Below, in pieces: positions 46,583 to 56,160 of a DNA stretch of 64,000 nucleotides. This DNA is from JASGKO01 sp049840595. Lineage in GTDB: Bacteria > Verrucomicrobiota > Verrucomicrobiia > Chthoniobacterales > Chthoniobacteraceae. Where the stretch lies: contig JASGKO010000015.1 in NCBI GenBank assembly GCA_049840595.1, positions 1 through 64,000 on the forward strand, given 5' to 3'. A program made the position numbers and the translations under genes. How positions within the stretch are numbered: the stretch's first letter is position 1; every line of letters starts with the position of its first letter. A model generated the notes under the pieces. That model was not told the origin of the DNA. It did not search any database and worked only from the letters and a program-made list of their open reading frames with translations.

Positions 46583-47325
46583 CGGGCAATCGCATTAACT
46601 TCAAGTTTCAGGAGCGTATTGTTCTTCTTTCCCACCGAAAGACCTAGCGCATATTTCTGAGCAACGGTAACCCCATCCCCATCGGGAATGGAATTGACGT
46701 TGAGATAAATTGTCCCGAAGTTTGCCAGTTCCCACCAATCGGGAACCCCATCTCCATTGCTATCATAGTTGTTTGGATTTCCCGTGAGATTAAAGGAAAA
46801 GAGATTCTTGGCCTGCCCAAGATTGGCCAGCGCATAGTCATCAGCCGTCCCATGCCCGGGAGCACTCCATGGGTAGTCAACTCCATAGCCCACCTCGAAC
46901 AATCGTGCGTAGAATGGCTGGGCGACCGTCTTCAACTGCCCCAAATTCACCACTGCGTAGTCGTCCGTATTCACCGTAATCACTGGCAATCGTCCGCCCC
47001 CACTTTGCGGAGTGCTCCAGCTATTGATCAACAGCGTAAGCTTGTAGCCCGTCCCATTCGGAGCGGTCATATCGCCGATGCCCCCAGGACAATTCGCTAC
47101 CAATTCATTATAGGCGGCGGTTGCTAGCGTCTTGAGCTGACCTTGGTTGATGACGGCGTAGTCATCCGGGGGATGGCTGGCATCGGTAGCGACCACGCCT
47201 CGGTCCACCCACCAGGCAGGCCCGGTGGCCCAGCCCAGCAAAGGGATGCTCAAGCCGATGCCGATGACCAATACCGCGGGCCAGTGCATCCGACCGCTTT
47301 CTTTCTGTGCTTCATTCCGCTTCAT
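46579..47325 (-). CDS. Secreted GQLK-repeat protein with calcium-binding-like motif
   Basis: A 248-residue protein with an N-terminal hydrophobic segment (WPAVLVIGIGLSIPLLGWATG). Three copies of a 20-residue motif follow: DDYAVINQGQLKTLATAAYN, DDYAVVNLGQLKTVAQPFY and DDYALANLGQAKNLFSF. Near the C-terminus DSNGDGVPDWWE and DGDGV are thrombospondin-3/EF-hand-like calcium loops. This repeat style is typical of Verrucomicrobiota. Its stop overlaps the Rhs gene start by four bases, so they are co-translated; a carrier or surface partner of the Rhs protein is plausible. Confidence 0.7.
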   Translation of the reverse strand: MKRNEAQKESGRMHWPAVLVIGIGLSIPLLGWATGPAWWVDRGVVATDASHPPDDYAVINQGQLKTLATAAYNELVANCPGGIGDMTAPNGTGYKLTLLINSWSTPQSGGGRLPVITVNTDDYAVVNLGQLKTVAQPFYARLFEVGYGVDYPWSAPGHGTADDYALANLGQAKNLFSFNLTGNPNNYDSNGDGVPDWWELANFGTIYLNVNSIPDGDGVTVAQKYALGLSVGKKNNTLLKLEVNAIAR

Positions 47326-47359
47326 ACGAGATTCTCCCGCTGAGGATTTCTAAAGACAA

Positions 47360-48079
47360 CTAGTAAGCCGCAGGGGCCCCCGCGGCGGAGTTCGTAAACT
47401 GCCCCATCTTCAAATCGCCCGTCTCCGGCACTCGCACCTTGCTGGCGGAAAATTGTCCCTGCAACCACGCGTCGCCATTCCAATAGACCTCCAACGCATT
47501 GGTGGAAGTGGAGACGTCCGTTTCGTTGATCAGATTGCCATTGCCGATGATGAAGACCGGATCATGCGGGTAATAGGTAAAATCGGTATGCCCCTTGGGT
47601 TGGTTCCAGCAGCCCGTCACCGTCTGATACACCCCGGCGGCATAGGTGGCATTGCCAATCGCCAGACTGCAATCCCCCGCCGCCGTGCCTCCGGGCGTGG
47701 CGAAGCAGTTAAATCCAAAAGCCCCGCCGCCAAAGGCAAACGAGTAACTGGCATCGGGACCAGTGTAACCCGTATAAGTCATCGCCACCGAATCATAGCC
47801 ATGAGCCGAGCTGTTGAAGGAAAGCGCCTGGACGGCGGCGGAAGTGGAAGCCAGCCCAAAGGCCATGGAATCGGCCCCACTGGCATTCGCATTTCGCCCG
47901 ATCGCGATGGAATTGTTATTGCTCCCAATCTGGGCTCCACTACCGGCTTTGAGTCCGCCCACGCTAGCCACGCCTGTGACATTCAAATCGCTAAAACTGC
48001 CGCTCTGCGCCAGAGCTTGGGAGTGAAACAAAGCGATGCCTGCACCTGCCAGCAAAACCAACCGCGAATATGCTCTCAT
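47360..48079 (-). CDS. Secreted protein with YadA-head-like repeats
   Basis: A 239-residue protein with a signal peptide (MRAYSRLVLLAGAGIALFHSQALAQ). The next 60 residues hold repeats like SIAIGRNANASGADSMAFGL, the short left-handed turn pattern of trimeric autotransporter heads (Hep/Hag motifs). The remainder is Gly/Tyr/Asn-rich with no anchor domain, so it is not a complete autotransporter adhesin. It lies 35 bases upstream of the GQLK-repeat/Rhs pair on the same strand and may be part of the island. Confidence 0.65.
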   Translation of the reverse strand: MRAYSRLVLLAGAGIALFHSQALAQSGSFSDLNVTGVASVGGLKAGSGAQIGSNNNSIAIGRNANASGADSMAFGLASTSAAVQALSFNSSAHGYDSVAMTYTGYTGPDASYSFAFGGGAFGFNCFATPGGTAAGDCSLAIGNATYAAGVYQTVTGCWNQPKGHTDFTYYPHDPVFIIGNGNLINETDVSTSTNALEVYWNGDAWLQGQFSASKVRVPETGDLKMGQFTNSAAGAPAAY

Positions 48080-48320
48080 AGTCAGCGATGAGATAAAAAA
48101 TCAGGCATGCACACAATATCACATTTGTAACATCGGCATGACCTCCCGTTCTCTTTTTTCCAAGGTGAAGCAATCGTGCGGTGGATCTACCGCCACTTCA
48201 TTGAGAGCAAGAGGGGCAATATAATTTTTGGCGACGGGATATACCATTGACGATATCTCTCCGCACGGCTCTGCCGGGCCGTGGCTATCGCGATTATTCA
48301 GAATGAATGACTGAGCGACG

Positions 48321-50878
48321 CTAGAGGCTGGCGGTGGTATCGACCTTGTATTCCGGATACCGGCTTTGGAGCTTGTTCAGCATCTTGGCGGCGTCGGGGT
48401 CGTTGCCGGCTTTTTTGTAGCATATCCAGGCTTTTTCCATCGCCAGGGGGGTGATGCCGGGATCGTCAAAGACGAGGGAGACGCCGGCGAAGATCTTCGC
48501 GGCCTCGTCGTAATGGCTCTGGGCCATGGCGATGTCGCCGGCAAGGAGGCGGCCCTCGGCGTTGAGTCGGCCCTCGGGCTGGAGGGTGCAGGCGTCGTCG
48601 GAGGATTTCTGCGCGGCGTCGTATTTGCCGAGGCCGAGCTGGGCCTGGCCGAGGGCGACGAGGCCGCTCGCCTTGGCGAAGCCGCTGGAGGCGCTCTTCA
48701 AGTATTCCTGCAGGGTCTTCACGGCGTCGTCGTTCTTGTGAACGGCGACTTCGCTGCGGCCGAGCATGAGCTGGTCATCGACCTGAATCTCGGAGGGCTG
48801 GTCGGCGAGGAGCTTCAGATACTTGATCGCGGCGGCGTAATTCTTGCCTTCGTAATATTCGCTGCCCAGCCAGCGGAGCAGCTCCGCGGGGACGTGGCCG
48901 GTGCCGCCGCCCGCGAGGTAGCGGTCCGCTTCCTTCGCGACGGCATCGCGCTGGTTGAGATGGTACTCGGAGAGCATGATGCGCAGGGCGGCGCGCTCGA
49001 AGAATTGCGCCTTGTCGAGCTTGCGCGCCTTGTCGAGCGGCGGGATCGCGTTCTGGTAATCCTTCGCCTCGAAGGCGGCCCAGCCGATCCAGAAATTCGC
49101 CTGCGCGGCGGCGCTGGTCTTCGGGTATTCCTTGAGGAGCTGGCGGAAGGCCTGGGACATGCCCTGGTTATCCTTCTGCTCGCCGAGGATGAGGCCCTTT
49201 TGCTGGAGGGCGAGCTCACGCTCGGGCGCCTTCGGAAAATTGATGATGACGTAATCGAAATCCTTCAGCGCCTCGGGGAATTTCTTCATCTGCTGATAAG
49301 CGATGGCGCGCTGGGAATAGGCGGAGGCGACGAGACGATTGGTGGGATAGCTCTGGATGAAGCTGTTGAAGGCATCGACCGCGAGGGCCTGCGCATTCGT
49401 CTGCACGTAGCACCAGCCGAGCTTGAACTCCGCATCGGCCTTCAGGTCGAAGGAGAGATCGGTATTCGCGATCTGCGCATAGACGGGCGCGGCGTTCGTG
49501 TAATCCTGCTGCTTGTAGAGCGACTCGGCCTTGAGGAGGAGGATGCGGTCGCGGCGCTGGGAATCGGGCTTGGTGGCGAGGAAGGCATCGGCCTCTTTCA
49601 CGACGCCGGGCTTGTCGGCGGTGTAGAGGGTGACGAGGCGCTCGTATTGCGCATCGAGCGCGTTGCCGGAGCCGGGGTAGGTGCTCATCACCTGCTGGTA
49701 AAGATCGAGCGCGAGATCGTAGTTGCCCAACTGCCGGGCGCTGTTCGCGGCGAGGAGCATCACCTCGGGCCGCTGGTCGTTGCTGAAGGTGCTGGCGGAA
49801 TCCTGGTAAACCTTCACGAGCTGCTCGTACTTGCCCGCGGCGTAGAGCACGCGGAGCAGGCCCATTTGCGCGACCGGCTTCCATTCGCCGACGCTCGGGA
49901 TTTGCAGCGCCTGGTTGAGGAGTTGCGCGGCCTTGTCAGGCTGCTTGAGATCAACCTCGATCAGGCCCGCCTTGACGAGCGCCTCGGCCTTGATGCTGTC
50001 GTCGCCGGTGGTGGCGATGAGCTTGGTGAACTGCTCGAGCGCGTCGGTCTTGCGCCCGGCGTCGGAATACATGCGGGCGACCGCGAGCAGGCTGGGCTCG
50101 CGGAAGGGGTTGTCATCCGTGGTATCGGCGAGCAACTGGTAAACGGCGCGTGCTTCGATCGGGGACTGCGTGCAGCTTCCAGGCAGCGGGCCTGGAAATA
50201 GCGGGCGGCGTTCACCGCCTTCGTCTCGGTGAGCTGGACGGTGGCCTTGCGATAGAGCGGCAGAGCGTTCGCGTAATCCTTGTTTTGAAAATAAATCTCG
50301 CCGAGCCGGTAAGCGGCCGGGCCCACGTAATCGCCGGTGACGTAGCTGCCGAGCAGGGCGTCGTAATTGGTGCGCGCAGCGTTGAGATTGCCGAGCTGCT
50401 GCTGGCAGGCCGCGATCCGGTAGAGCGCCTCCTGGCGGCCGGGATCGTCGGGATACTGGTCGAGATAGCGCTGATACTCCGGCACCGCGAGATCGTAGCT
50501 CTTGCGGACGTAGAGCCCATTGGCGTAATCGAGCTGGGCCTGCGCCTGGGTCGCGGGCGAGGCCTGGGCGGGCGCAGGCGTCGAGGCGTCCGGCTCATAC
50601 GGCGTGGGCGCCGGGGTGGGGATAAGCTTTGGGGTTGGCACCGGCGTCGGGGCCGGAGTGGATGCGGGCGTATTCACCGGCACGGCCCGGGCGACGGTCG
50701 GCTCGGGCGCAGGCTGGACCGGCTCGGCCCGGCGAACTTCCGGCGTGCTCACGGGAATGGCGGGCCGCACTTCCTGCGCCACGGCGGGCAACGTGGTGCC
50801 GAAGATTCCTGCAACCCCGGCTCCAAGCAACCACTGCGCGCACCACGATCTCCGATCCGACTTCACGGGACGCTTCAT
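48321..50878 (-). CDS. Tetratricopeptide-repeat periplasmic protein linked to ExbB/ExbD, frameshifted
   Basis: About 850 residues when joined. A signal-anchor (LLGAGVAGIFGTTLPAVAQ) and a Pro/Ala/Thr-rich linker (residues 30-95) precede many tetratricopeptide repeats, for example YANGLYVRKSYDLAVPEYQRYLDQYP and LGKYDAAQKSSDDACTLQPEG. One C is apparently missing in the run at 50161-50164, where the N-terminal frame (NAARYFQARCLEA) passes into the C-terminal frame (ARAVYQLLADTTDDNP). The gene starts inside the exbD stop (ATGA). TPR proteins of this size downstream of ExbB/ExbD are common in Verrucomicrobiota and are thought to serve energised envelope complexes. Confidence 0.85.
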
Positions 50879-51294
50879 TTCGGTTCCTGATGTGCGGTCG
50901 CAAAGGCGACGTTCCAGATATTCGCCCCGCGGCAGATGTTCATCACCCTCATCAAATCGTTGTACTTCAAATTCTCATCCCCGCGCAGAATGACGGCCTG
51001 GTCGGGGAAGAGTTTCGACAGGTCGTTCAGCTTGTCCGCCAGTTCCTGGTCGGCAATCGTCTTGCCGCTGAGCACCACGCTGCCGTCGCCTTTCACGTTC
51101 ACGACGATCTGGCCGACGTAGGCCTTGATCGGCGAGGAATTGCTCGCGCTCGGCAGCTTCACGTCGAGATCGTTTTCACTGAGCGCGAAGTTCCAGGTGA
51201 CGATGAAGAACACCAGCAACACCAGCAGAATGTCCACCATGGGAGCAATCTGGAAGGTAAGGGTGGCTGGAGTGGCGCGCGTGCGAAAATTCAT
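50875..51294 (-). CDS. exbD: ExbD/TolR-family biopolymer transport protein
   Basis: A 139-residue protein with a short cytoplasmic N-terminus, one transmembrane helix containing the proton-conducting aspartate (IAPMVDILLVLLVFFIVTW) and a periplasmic domain (VVNVKGDGSVVLSGKTIADQ). With ExbB it uses proton motive force to energise outer-membrane processes. It lies 15 bases after exbB and overlaps the TPR gene by four bases. The gene could equally be named tolR; no TonB or TolA lies in the window. Confidence 0.9.
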   Translation of the reverse strand: MNFRTRATPATLTFQIAPMVDILLVLLVFFIVTWNFALSENDLDVKLPSASNSSPIKAYVGQIVVNVKGDGSVVLSGKTIADQELADKLNDLSKLFPDQAVILRGDENLKYNDLMRVMNICRGANIWNVAFATAHQEPK

Positions 51295-51309
51295 GGCAGG
51301 AGCCGCGGG

Positions 51310-52116
51310 CTAAAATTCGTCGTCGATGCCGAGGCGGGTGGTTTCCCGGCGCTTGCCGCTCATACTGAGCATGAGCAGGCCGAGAAAATGCGCCGAGGCC
51401 ATTTCGAGATCCGAAATGAGCCGCTGCACGCGACCGCGGAAGAGCGCGTAAAAGGCCGCCGCCGTGATCCCGACCACCAGGCCGGTGGCGGTGGCGATCA
51501 GCGCCTCGGAGACCCCGGCGGCGAGAAGCATGTTGCGCGAGGCGTCCTCCGTCTGCTTCGCCCCCAGCACGCCGAAGGAGTGGATAATGCCCCACACGGT
51601 GCCGAAAAGGCCGACCATCGGGGCGAGCACGGCGATATCGGCCAGATAGGTGATTCGGCTCTGCATGGTCGCGGCGTGATGGGCACCTTCCGTCTCGGCG
51701 ATTTCACGGACGACCGCAAAATCGGCGTTCGGGTTCTTGGTGGAAAAATCGAGGGTGCGCTGGGCGACCCGGGCAATCGCTTCACTGTGGCGGCTCGCGA
51801 TGGCGAGCAGCCCGAGGTAATCCTTTTTCTTCAAGAGCACATCCGCCGTATTCATGAAGTGGGCCGAGACCATGGCCCCGCGGCGCAGCGTAAAGATGAA
51901 GGCCAGCACCAGCGCGACGCCGATCACCGACATCAGCGCAAGGGGCACCATCGCCCAGCCGCCAGACTGGATGAGCTCAAGCAGGTTCTTGTCTCCGGCG
52001 GCCCCGGCGGTCTGCTGCCCGATGTTCTGGACGACTGCGGTGGAATCCGCCGCCCGGGCCAGCATGGGCGCGCCAACGGAAACGAGGGCAGCGAGCAAAA
52101 AGGTCAATTTTTTCAT
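51310..52116 (-). CDS. exbB: ExbB/TolQ/MotA-family proton channel protein
   Basis: A 268-residue protein with a signal peptide (MKKLTFLLAALVSVGAPMLARA) and three transmembrane helices typical of the family: GGWAMVPLALMSVIGVALVLAFIF, then AVLAPMVGLFGTVWGIIHSF and EALIATATGLVVGITAAAFY. The start at 52116 is chosen for the signal peptide. It is the first gene of a three-gene unit with exbD and the TPR gene. The cytoplasmic loop contains the usual conserved segment (HSEAIARVAQRTLDFSTKNP). Confidence 0.9.
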   Translation of the reverse strand: MKKLTFLLAALVSVGAPMLARAADSTAVVQNIGQQTAGAAGDKNLLELIQSGGWAMVPLALMSVIGVALVLAFIFTLRRGAMVSAHFMNTADVLLKKKDYLGLLAIASRHSEAIARVAQRTLDFSTKNPNADFAVVREIAETEGAHHAATMQSRITYLADIAVLAPMVGLFGTVWGIIHSFGVLGAKQTEDASRNMLLAAGVSEALIATATGLVVGITAAAFYALFRGRVQRLISDLEMASAHFLGLLMLSMSGKRRETTRLGIDDEF

Positions 52117-52227
52117 GAAGCGAAGCGGTATCTTAGAGCTTGGCGAAAAATAGACAAGGGCAGGTTGCATAGGATGGCCGGGGATTGAGACTCCCCATCC
52201 GGGCAATTCATTCAATAATTCCGGGCC

Positions 52228-52262
52228 GGGTTCACCGCAAAGGCGCGGAGGCGCAGCGGCAG
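52228..52262. repeat. Boilerplate intergenic repeat fragment
   Basis: GGTTCACCGCAAAGGCGCGG followed by AGGCGCAGCGG is a variant of the 'ttcaccgcaaaggcgcaaagacg' repeat common between genes in this phylum. Related text occurs near 28271-28310. Confidence 0.55.
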
Positions 52263-52288
52263 GCATTTATTGAGGCCGGAAGTCGCCC

Positions 52289-52963
52289 CTATTCCAGAAA
52301 CCACGCGGCCAGGTCGGCGATGCTCAGTTCATCCAGCCGGTGCACGGCACGATCGGCCATGTGCAGGGACTCGATCGGGTTCGTCGTGGCGACAGCCACC
52401 ACCCGCATCCCGGCGTTGCGGGCGGCTTCGATCCCCACGAAGGCATCCTCAAAAACCACACACTTTTGCGGCGAACGACCAATCTTTTCCCCAGCCTTGA
52501 GAAAGACATCGGGGGCAGGCTTGCCGTGGTTCACATCCTCGGAGGTGACGATGCCAGTGAAAAAATCGTGCAGCCCGAGGATCTCCAGCGAGAGATCGAT
52601 GTTCTCGCGATGCGAGGACGAGCCCACCGCACAAGGCACCCCCGCCTCCTGCAATCGAGCGAGCCACTCCCGCACCCCAGGCAGCGGCTCCAGACCACCT
52701 TCGCGCACAATGTCCCGATAAAGCGCCTCCTTGCGCAGCGACAGGCGCTTGATCTCCGCCCCCTCGCTCGTCCAGCCGAGGATCTCGGGAATGATGAACT
52801 CGTTTTTCCGGCCAAAGCCGCGCTTGAAATGATTGACTGGCAGCGACAGACGTTCCTCCGCAGCGAGGCGTTCCCAGCTTTCCTCATGCTGCTTCGAGGA
52901 ATCGATGACCACGCCGTCCCAATCGAAAATCGCGCCCCAAGCGGCGCTCAAAGGATTACTCAT
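52289..52963 (-). CDS. HAD-superfamily phosphatase / beta-phosphoglucomutase-like
   Basis: A 224-residue HAD-IA protein. Motif I is IFDWDGVVIDSS with the nucleophilic Asp, motif II is AVGSSSHRENID, motif III lysine is in NHGKPAPDVFLKAGEKIG, and motif IV is CVVFEDAFVGIEAARNAGM. A cap domain lies between motifs I and II. Substrates of such enzymes are small phosphate esters (sugar phosphates, phosphoglycolate). Start 52963 (MSNPLSAAWG) is preferred over the longer frame by position just before the fold. Confidence 0.85.
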   Translation of the reverse strand: MSNPLSAAWGAIFDWDGVVIDSSKQHEESWERLAAEERLSLPVNHFKRGFGRKNEFIIPEILGWTSEGAEIKRLSLRKEALYRDIVREGGLEPLPGVREWLARLQEAGVPCAVGSSSHRENIDLSLEILGLHDFFTGIVTSEDVNHGKPAPDVFLKAGEKIGRSPQKCVVFEDAFVGIEAARNAGMRVVAVATTNPIESLHMADRAVHRLDELSIADLAAWFLE

Positions 52964-53025
52964 GCGGCACCAATGCCCGAATCCGCCTTTGAATGCAACT
53001 CCCGGCACGCTCCCTGGCCGCCCGG

Positions 53026-53538
53026 TCACTGCACCCCGGCCAGCCGACGGTAGAACAGCTTCCGCTCGGCGATCTTCCGGTTCACCTCAAAGCCCTGGGC
53101 AAGCTGCTCGACCGTCGGTTTCGTGATCGAAGAAGTCGGCGCAACCTCTGGAAGCGCGGTGTAGTTGCTGGAGGACGTTCCATCCAGATGCGACATCTTC
53201 AACGGACCGGAAGCCTGCACCGAAGAGGTCGCGGAATCCGCCTGGCTGGCGGTATCGCTGGTGGTCGTGTCACTGGTCGTGGCAGGAAGACTGGTCGAAG
53301 CCGACGGATCATCCACCATCGAAGTCATCTGCTTGAGATAGGAGACATACATATCCACGATGCCCTGGATCTCACTGTGGTGTTGATTCACGTAGGATCG
53401 GACTTCCGCGGAAGTCTGCGCATCCTGATTTTTCGTAGCGTTGGCAATGATCTGCTCAATCGCGCTGTCATCTGCCGCATGGCTGGAAGAAAGCAGCCCC
53501 AACATGCAAACCCCGAGAAAAAGTGCCGTACGTTTCAT
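53026..53538 (-). CDS. Small secreted protein of unknown function
   Basis: A 170-residue protein with a signal peptide (MKRTALFLGVCMLGLLSSSHAAD). The body has a helical N-terminal half (VRSYVNQHHSEIQGIVDMYV), a low-complexity Ser/Thr/Asp-rich linker (TTSDTTTSDTASQADSATSS), and a short basic end. No enzyme motif. Its neighbour on one side is a HAD phosphatase in the same direction; the other side is a long gap. Confidence 0.6.
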   Translation of the reverse strand: MKRTALFLGVCMLGLLSSSHAADDSAIEQIIANATKNQDAQTSAEVRSYVNQHHSEIQGIVDMYVSYLKQMTSMVDDPSASTSLPATTSDTTTSDTASQADSATSSVQASGPLKMSHLDGTSSSNYTALPEVAPTSSITKPTVEQLAQGFEVNRKIAERKLFYRRLAGVQ

Positions 53539-54066
53539 AGAAAATACCTCAGATATAAGCAGCATAGCTTGAAACAGCTCTCAAACAAGGAATTTGCGCG
53601 AAGATCCGCACGCTCACCTGCTGGCTTCCATAAAACGATCCATTCGCATTTTCATCGCAAGCACACCCTCCGAACGGCACTAGGATTTCAGCCCAAGGCC
53701 AGTCAATCCCTGAATGATTCCTAAGGGGATGCCTAAGGATACCTTAAGTGAAGCCCCCCGGCCTCTTGACTCTCAATCCGGTTTCTGAAACGTTCCCCCC
53801 CGTTCATCCATTAACCGCATTCAAATCATCTAAAGCCCATAATCTAACCACTTAACTAAACTAAAGCGATGTTGCGTCGCTTCGGCTGCTGATCCAACTC
53901 GAAACCGGAAATTTCACGGAACAGGCAGCGCTGGACACCCCGGATCAGCCCGGGACGTGTCGAAAGCGCTCTTTTCCAGGGACTTTTGGGGACCGCGGGA
54001 AAACCGCCCTGGAGCAGAACCACTCGCCGAAGCAGGACTGGGGTGCGCGGCTCGCAACGCGCACCC
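53539..54066. other. Long gap with a hairpin touching the acyltransferase start
   Basis: No gene is seen in 528 bases. Immediately before ATG 54067 is GGGTGCGC (54041-54048), ten bases, then GCGCACCC (54059-54066): an 8-bp perfect stem that would hold the start region. No ribosome-binding sequence is visible. If the upstream in-frame ATG 53986 is the true start, this hairpin is coding. Confidence 0.5.
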
Positions 54067-56049
54067 ATGTCTCGATTCTCTCGTCTCGCTTCGTTTTTTT
54101 CCCAAGTCCAGCCCCACCCGGCTGCAGCTTATCGACCGGAGATTGATGGTCTGCGGGCGCTCGCCGTGTTGTCCGTCGTGTTTTATCACGCGACGCTCGG
54201 CTTTCCGGGCGGATACGTGGGCGTGGATGTGTTTTTTGTCATCTCCGGCTACGTCATCACCTCGCTACTTCTGCGCGACCTGCGCGCGGGACGGTTTTCG
54301 CTCGCGGCGTTCTGGGAGCGCCGCATCCGGCGAATCTTTCCTGCACTCAGCGCGATGGTCCTGGCGACGCTGGTGCTGGGCTATTTTCTCCTCCTGCCCG
54401 GCGATCTCGTGCGGCTGGGCAAATCCGCCATCGCGCAGGCGCTGCTGGCGGCAAACATTTACTTTTGGAATGGGGAGGATCGGCTGGCTGGTTATTTTTC
54501 CGCCGGCACGGAAAACCGTCCGCTGCTGCATACCTGGTCGCTGGCCGTGGAAGAGCAGTTCTATCTCTTCTTTCCCTTGATTTTGCTCGCCCTTTTCGCC
54601 TTCGAGAAATTTCGCCGTCCCCGCCTCCTCGGTCTGGTGCTGTTTCTGGGCGGGCTGGCCAGCCTTGCCCTCGCGGTTCACGGAGTAAGCCCTGGGAAGC
54701 ACTGGGCCTTTTTTCTACTTCCGTCGCGCGCGTGGGAATTGACGCTCGGTGCATTACTCACCGTCCTGCCCGCCATGGGGGCTTGGCGGGGATTTCGGGA
54801 GGCTGCCACGTGGCTGGGACTGGCGGGAATTCTCCTCCCCACCTGGCTTTACTCGAAGGACACGCCCTTTCCCGGCCTGGCCGCGCTGCCGCCCTGCCTC
54901 GGCACGGCACTGGTGATCTGGGCCAACTCCCGCCTGGCGGAAAGCAGGATCGTGCCGACTGCGGCGGGCCGGTGGCTGGCGTGGCGGCCGGTGGTGTTCA
55001 TCGGGCTGATCTCGTATTCGCTCTACCTCTGGCACTGGCCGGTCCTGTTTTTCGGCAAATACTGGTGGGCCCCGCCCGGGCCGGCCTGGTATTTCCGCGT
55101 CGGCCTGCTGGGGTTGTCCGCAGTGCTGGCGGTGCTTTCCTGGCGTTATTTGGAAATGCCGTTTCGAGAAAAACGGCTGGCCCCATCGCGCGCCGCCATT
55201 TTCCGTTTCGCGGCTGCGGCGACCCTGCTTACCCTGCTGCTGAGCGCGGTGCTTTCCGGGGGATTTCCGAAACGCTTTCCAGAAATCGTGGTCCAGAATG
55301 ATCAGGCGCGATGGGATCACCTCCCCCGAAATATTCTCTCCATGGACGCGGAGGATATTCAGCAAAATCGACTGTACCCATTAGGAGCCGACCGCGCGGA
55401 AAAAGCCCCGAAAATTCTACTCTGGGGCGACAGTCATGCCTGGCATGCCATCCCAGCCATGGATGCCTTTTGCCGTGAAATGGGGGTGCCGGGCGTCGCC
55501 GCGATTCATGCCCTAACCGCCCCGCTGCTAAACTTCACCCCTGCCTTTTCCAACGCGATCGTGGACTATGTCAAACGGTGCCACATCCCCTGTGTCCTGA
55601 TTGCCGCACGGTGGGAATTATATCAGGAACAGGATGCCCCCCTGCTGGAAAAAGACCTGCCCGCCACCATCCGCGCCCTGCGGGATGCCGGCTGCGAGGT
55701 CTGGGTCCTGCAGGATGTGCCGAATGTGACCGGGAAGGTTGCCGACGCGCCCTGGGCGATGATCTGGGAGTCCCGGCTGAAACGGACCGATGAAAGCTGG
55801 CATCAAACCGTCGCCGAGCATTATCGGAAAAACTCGGTTCTCTACCGTCTGGCCGGGGAAAAGCTTCCGGCGACTTTTATTGATCCCGCCCCACAGCTAC
55901 TTGAACCCGACGGCGAACATTACCGCGCCGACCTTGAAGGGGTTTCCATCTACTTCGACAACGACCACCTGACTAATAGCGCCTCACGCGCGCTCCTGCT
56001 CCCGCTCTTCCGGGAACAACTCGCCGCGAAGCTGAAGGCGGCAAATTAG
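54067..56049 (+). CDS. OafA/YrhL-type acyltransferase with SGNH domain
   Basis: A 660-residue membrane protein. The N-terminal acyltransferase-3 domain has YRPEIDGLRALAVLSVVFYHA, DVFFVISGYVITSLL, RRIRRIFPALSAM and HTWSLAVEEQFYLFFPL, with about ten transmembrane helices. The C-terminal 250 residues are an SGNH hydrolase-like periplasmic domain (LLWGDSHAWHAIPAM with the serine; the triad end FDNDHLTNSAS). These proteins O-acetylate surface polysaccharide or lipopolysaccharide. Start 54067 is preferred by family N-terminus; 53986 is an alternative. Confidence 0.92.
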   Translation: MSRFSRLASFFSQVQPHPAAAYRPEIDGLRALAVLSVVFYHATLGFPGGYVGVDVFFVISGYVITSLLLRDLRAGRFSLAAFWERRIRRIFPALSAMVLATLVLGYFLLLPGDLVRLGKSAIAQALLAANIYFWNGEDRLAGYFSAGTENRPLLHTWSLAVEEQFYLFFPLILLALFAFEKFRRPRLLGLVLFLGGLASLALAVHGVSPGKHWAFFLLPSRAWELTLGALLTVLPAMGAWRGFREAATWLGLAGILLPTWLYSKDTPFPGLAALPPCLGTALVIWANSRLAESRIVPTAAGRWLAWRPVVFIGLISYSLYLWHWPVLFFGKYWWAPPGPAWYFRVGLLGLSAVLAVLSWRYLEMPFREKRLAPSRAAIFRFAAAATLLTLLLSAVLSGGFPKRFPEIVVQNDQARWDHLPRNILSMDAEDIQQNRLYPLGADRAEKAPKILLWGDSHAWHAIPAMDAFCREMGVPGVAAIHALTAPLLNFTPAFSNAIVDYVKRCHIPCVLIAARWELYQEQDAPLLEKDLPATIRALRDAGCEVWVLQDVPNVTGKVADAPWAMIWESRLKRTDESWHQTVAEHYRKNSVLYRLAGEKLPATFIDPAPQLLEPDGEHYRADLEGVSIYFDNDHLTNSASRALLLPLFREQLAAKLKAAN

Positions 56050-56160
56050 ACCGGGGCACGAATTGATGGTCCCGAAATCCGTCTTCGCGCAAGCTTCCCC
56101 CCAGGGTTTCCTCATCTGCGTTTTCATGTGGGTCTTGCTTGGTTTTGACCCCAACCCCAC

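Noticed and set aside
47360..48079. Complete trimeric autotransporter adhesin
   Set aside because: Head-like repeats are present but there is no stalk or C-terminal membrane anchor.
48366..50201. 611-codon open frame opposite the TPR gene
   Set aside because: Shadow of the TPR/signal-peptide protein; Leu/Glu/Gly-rich with no motif.
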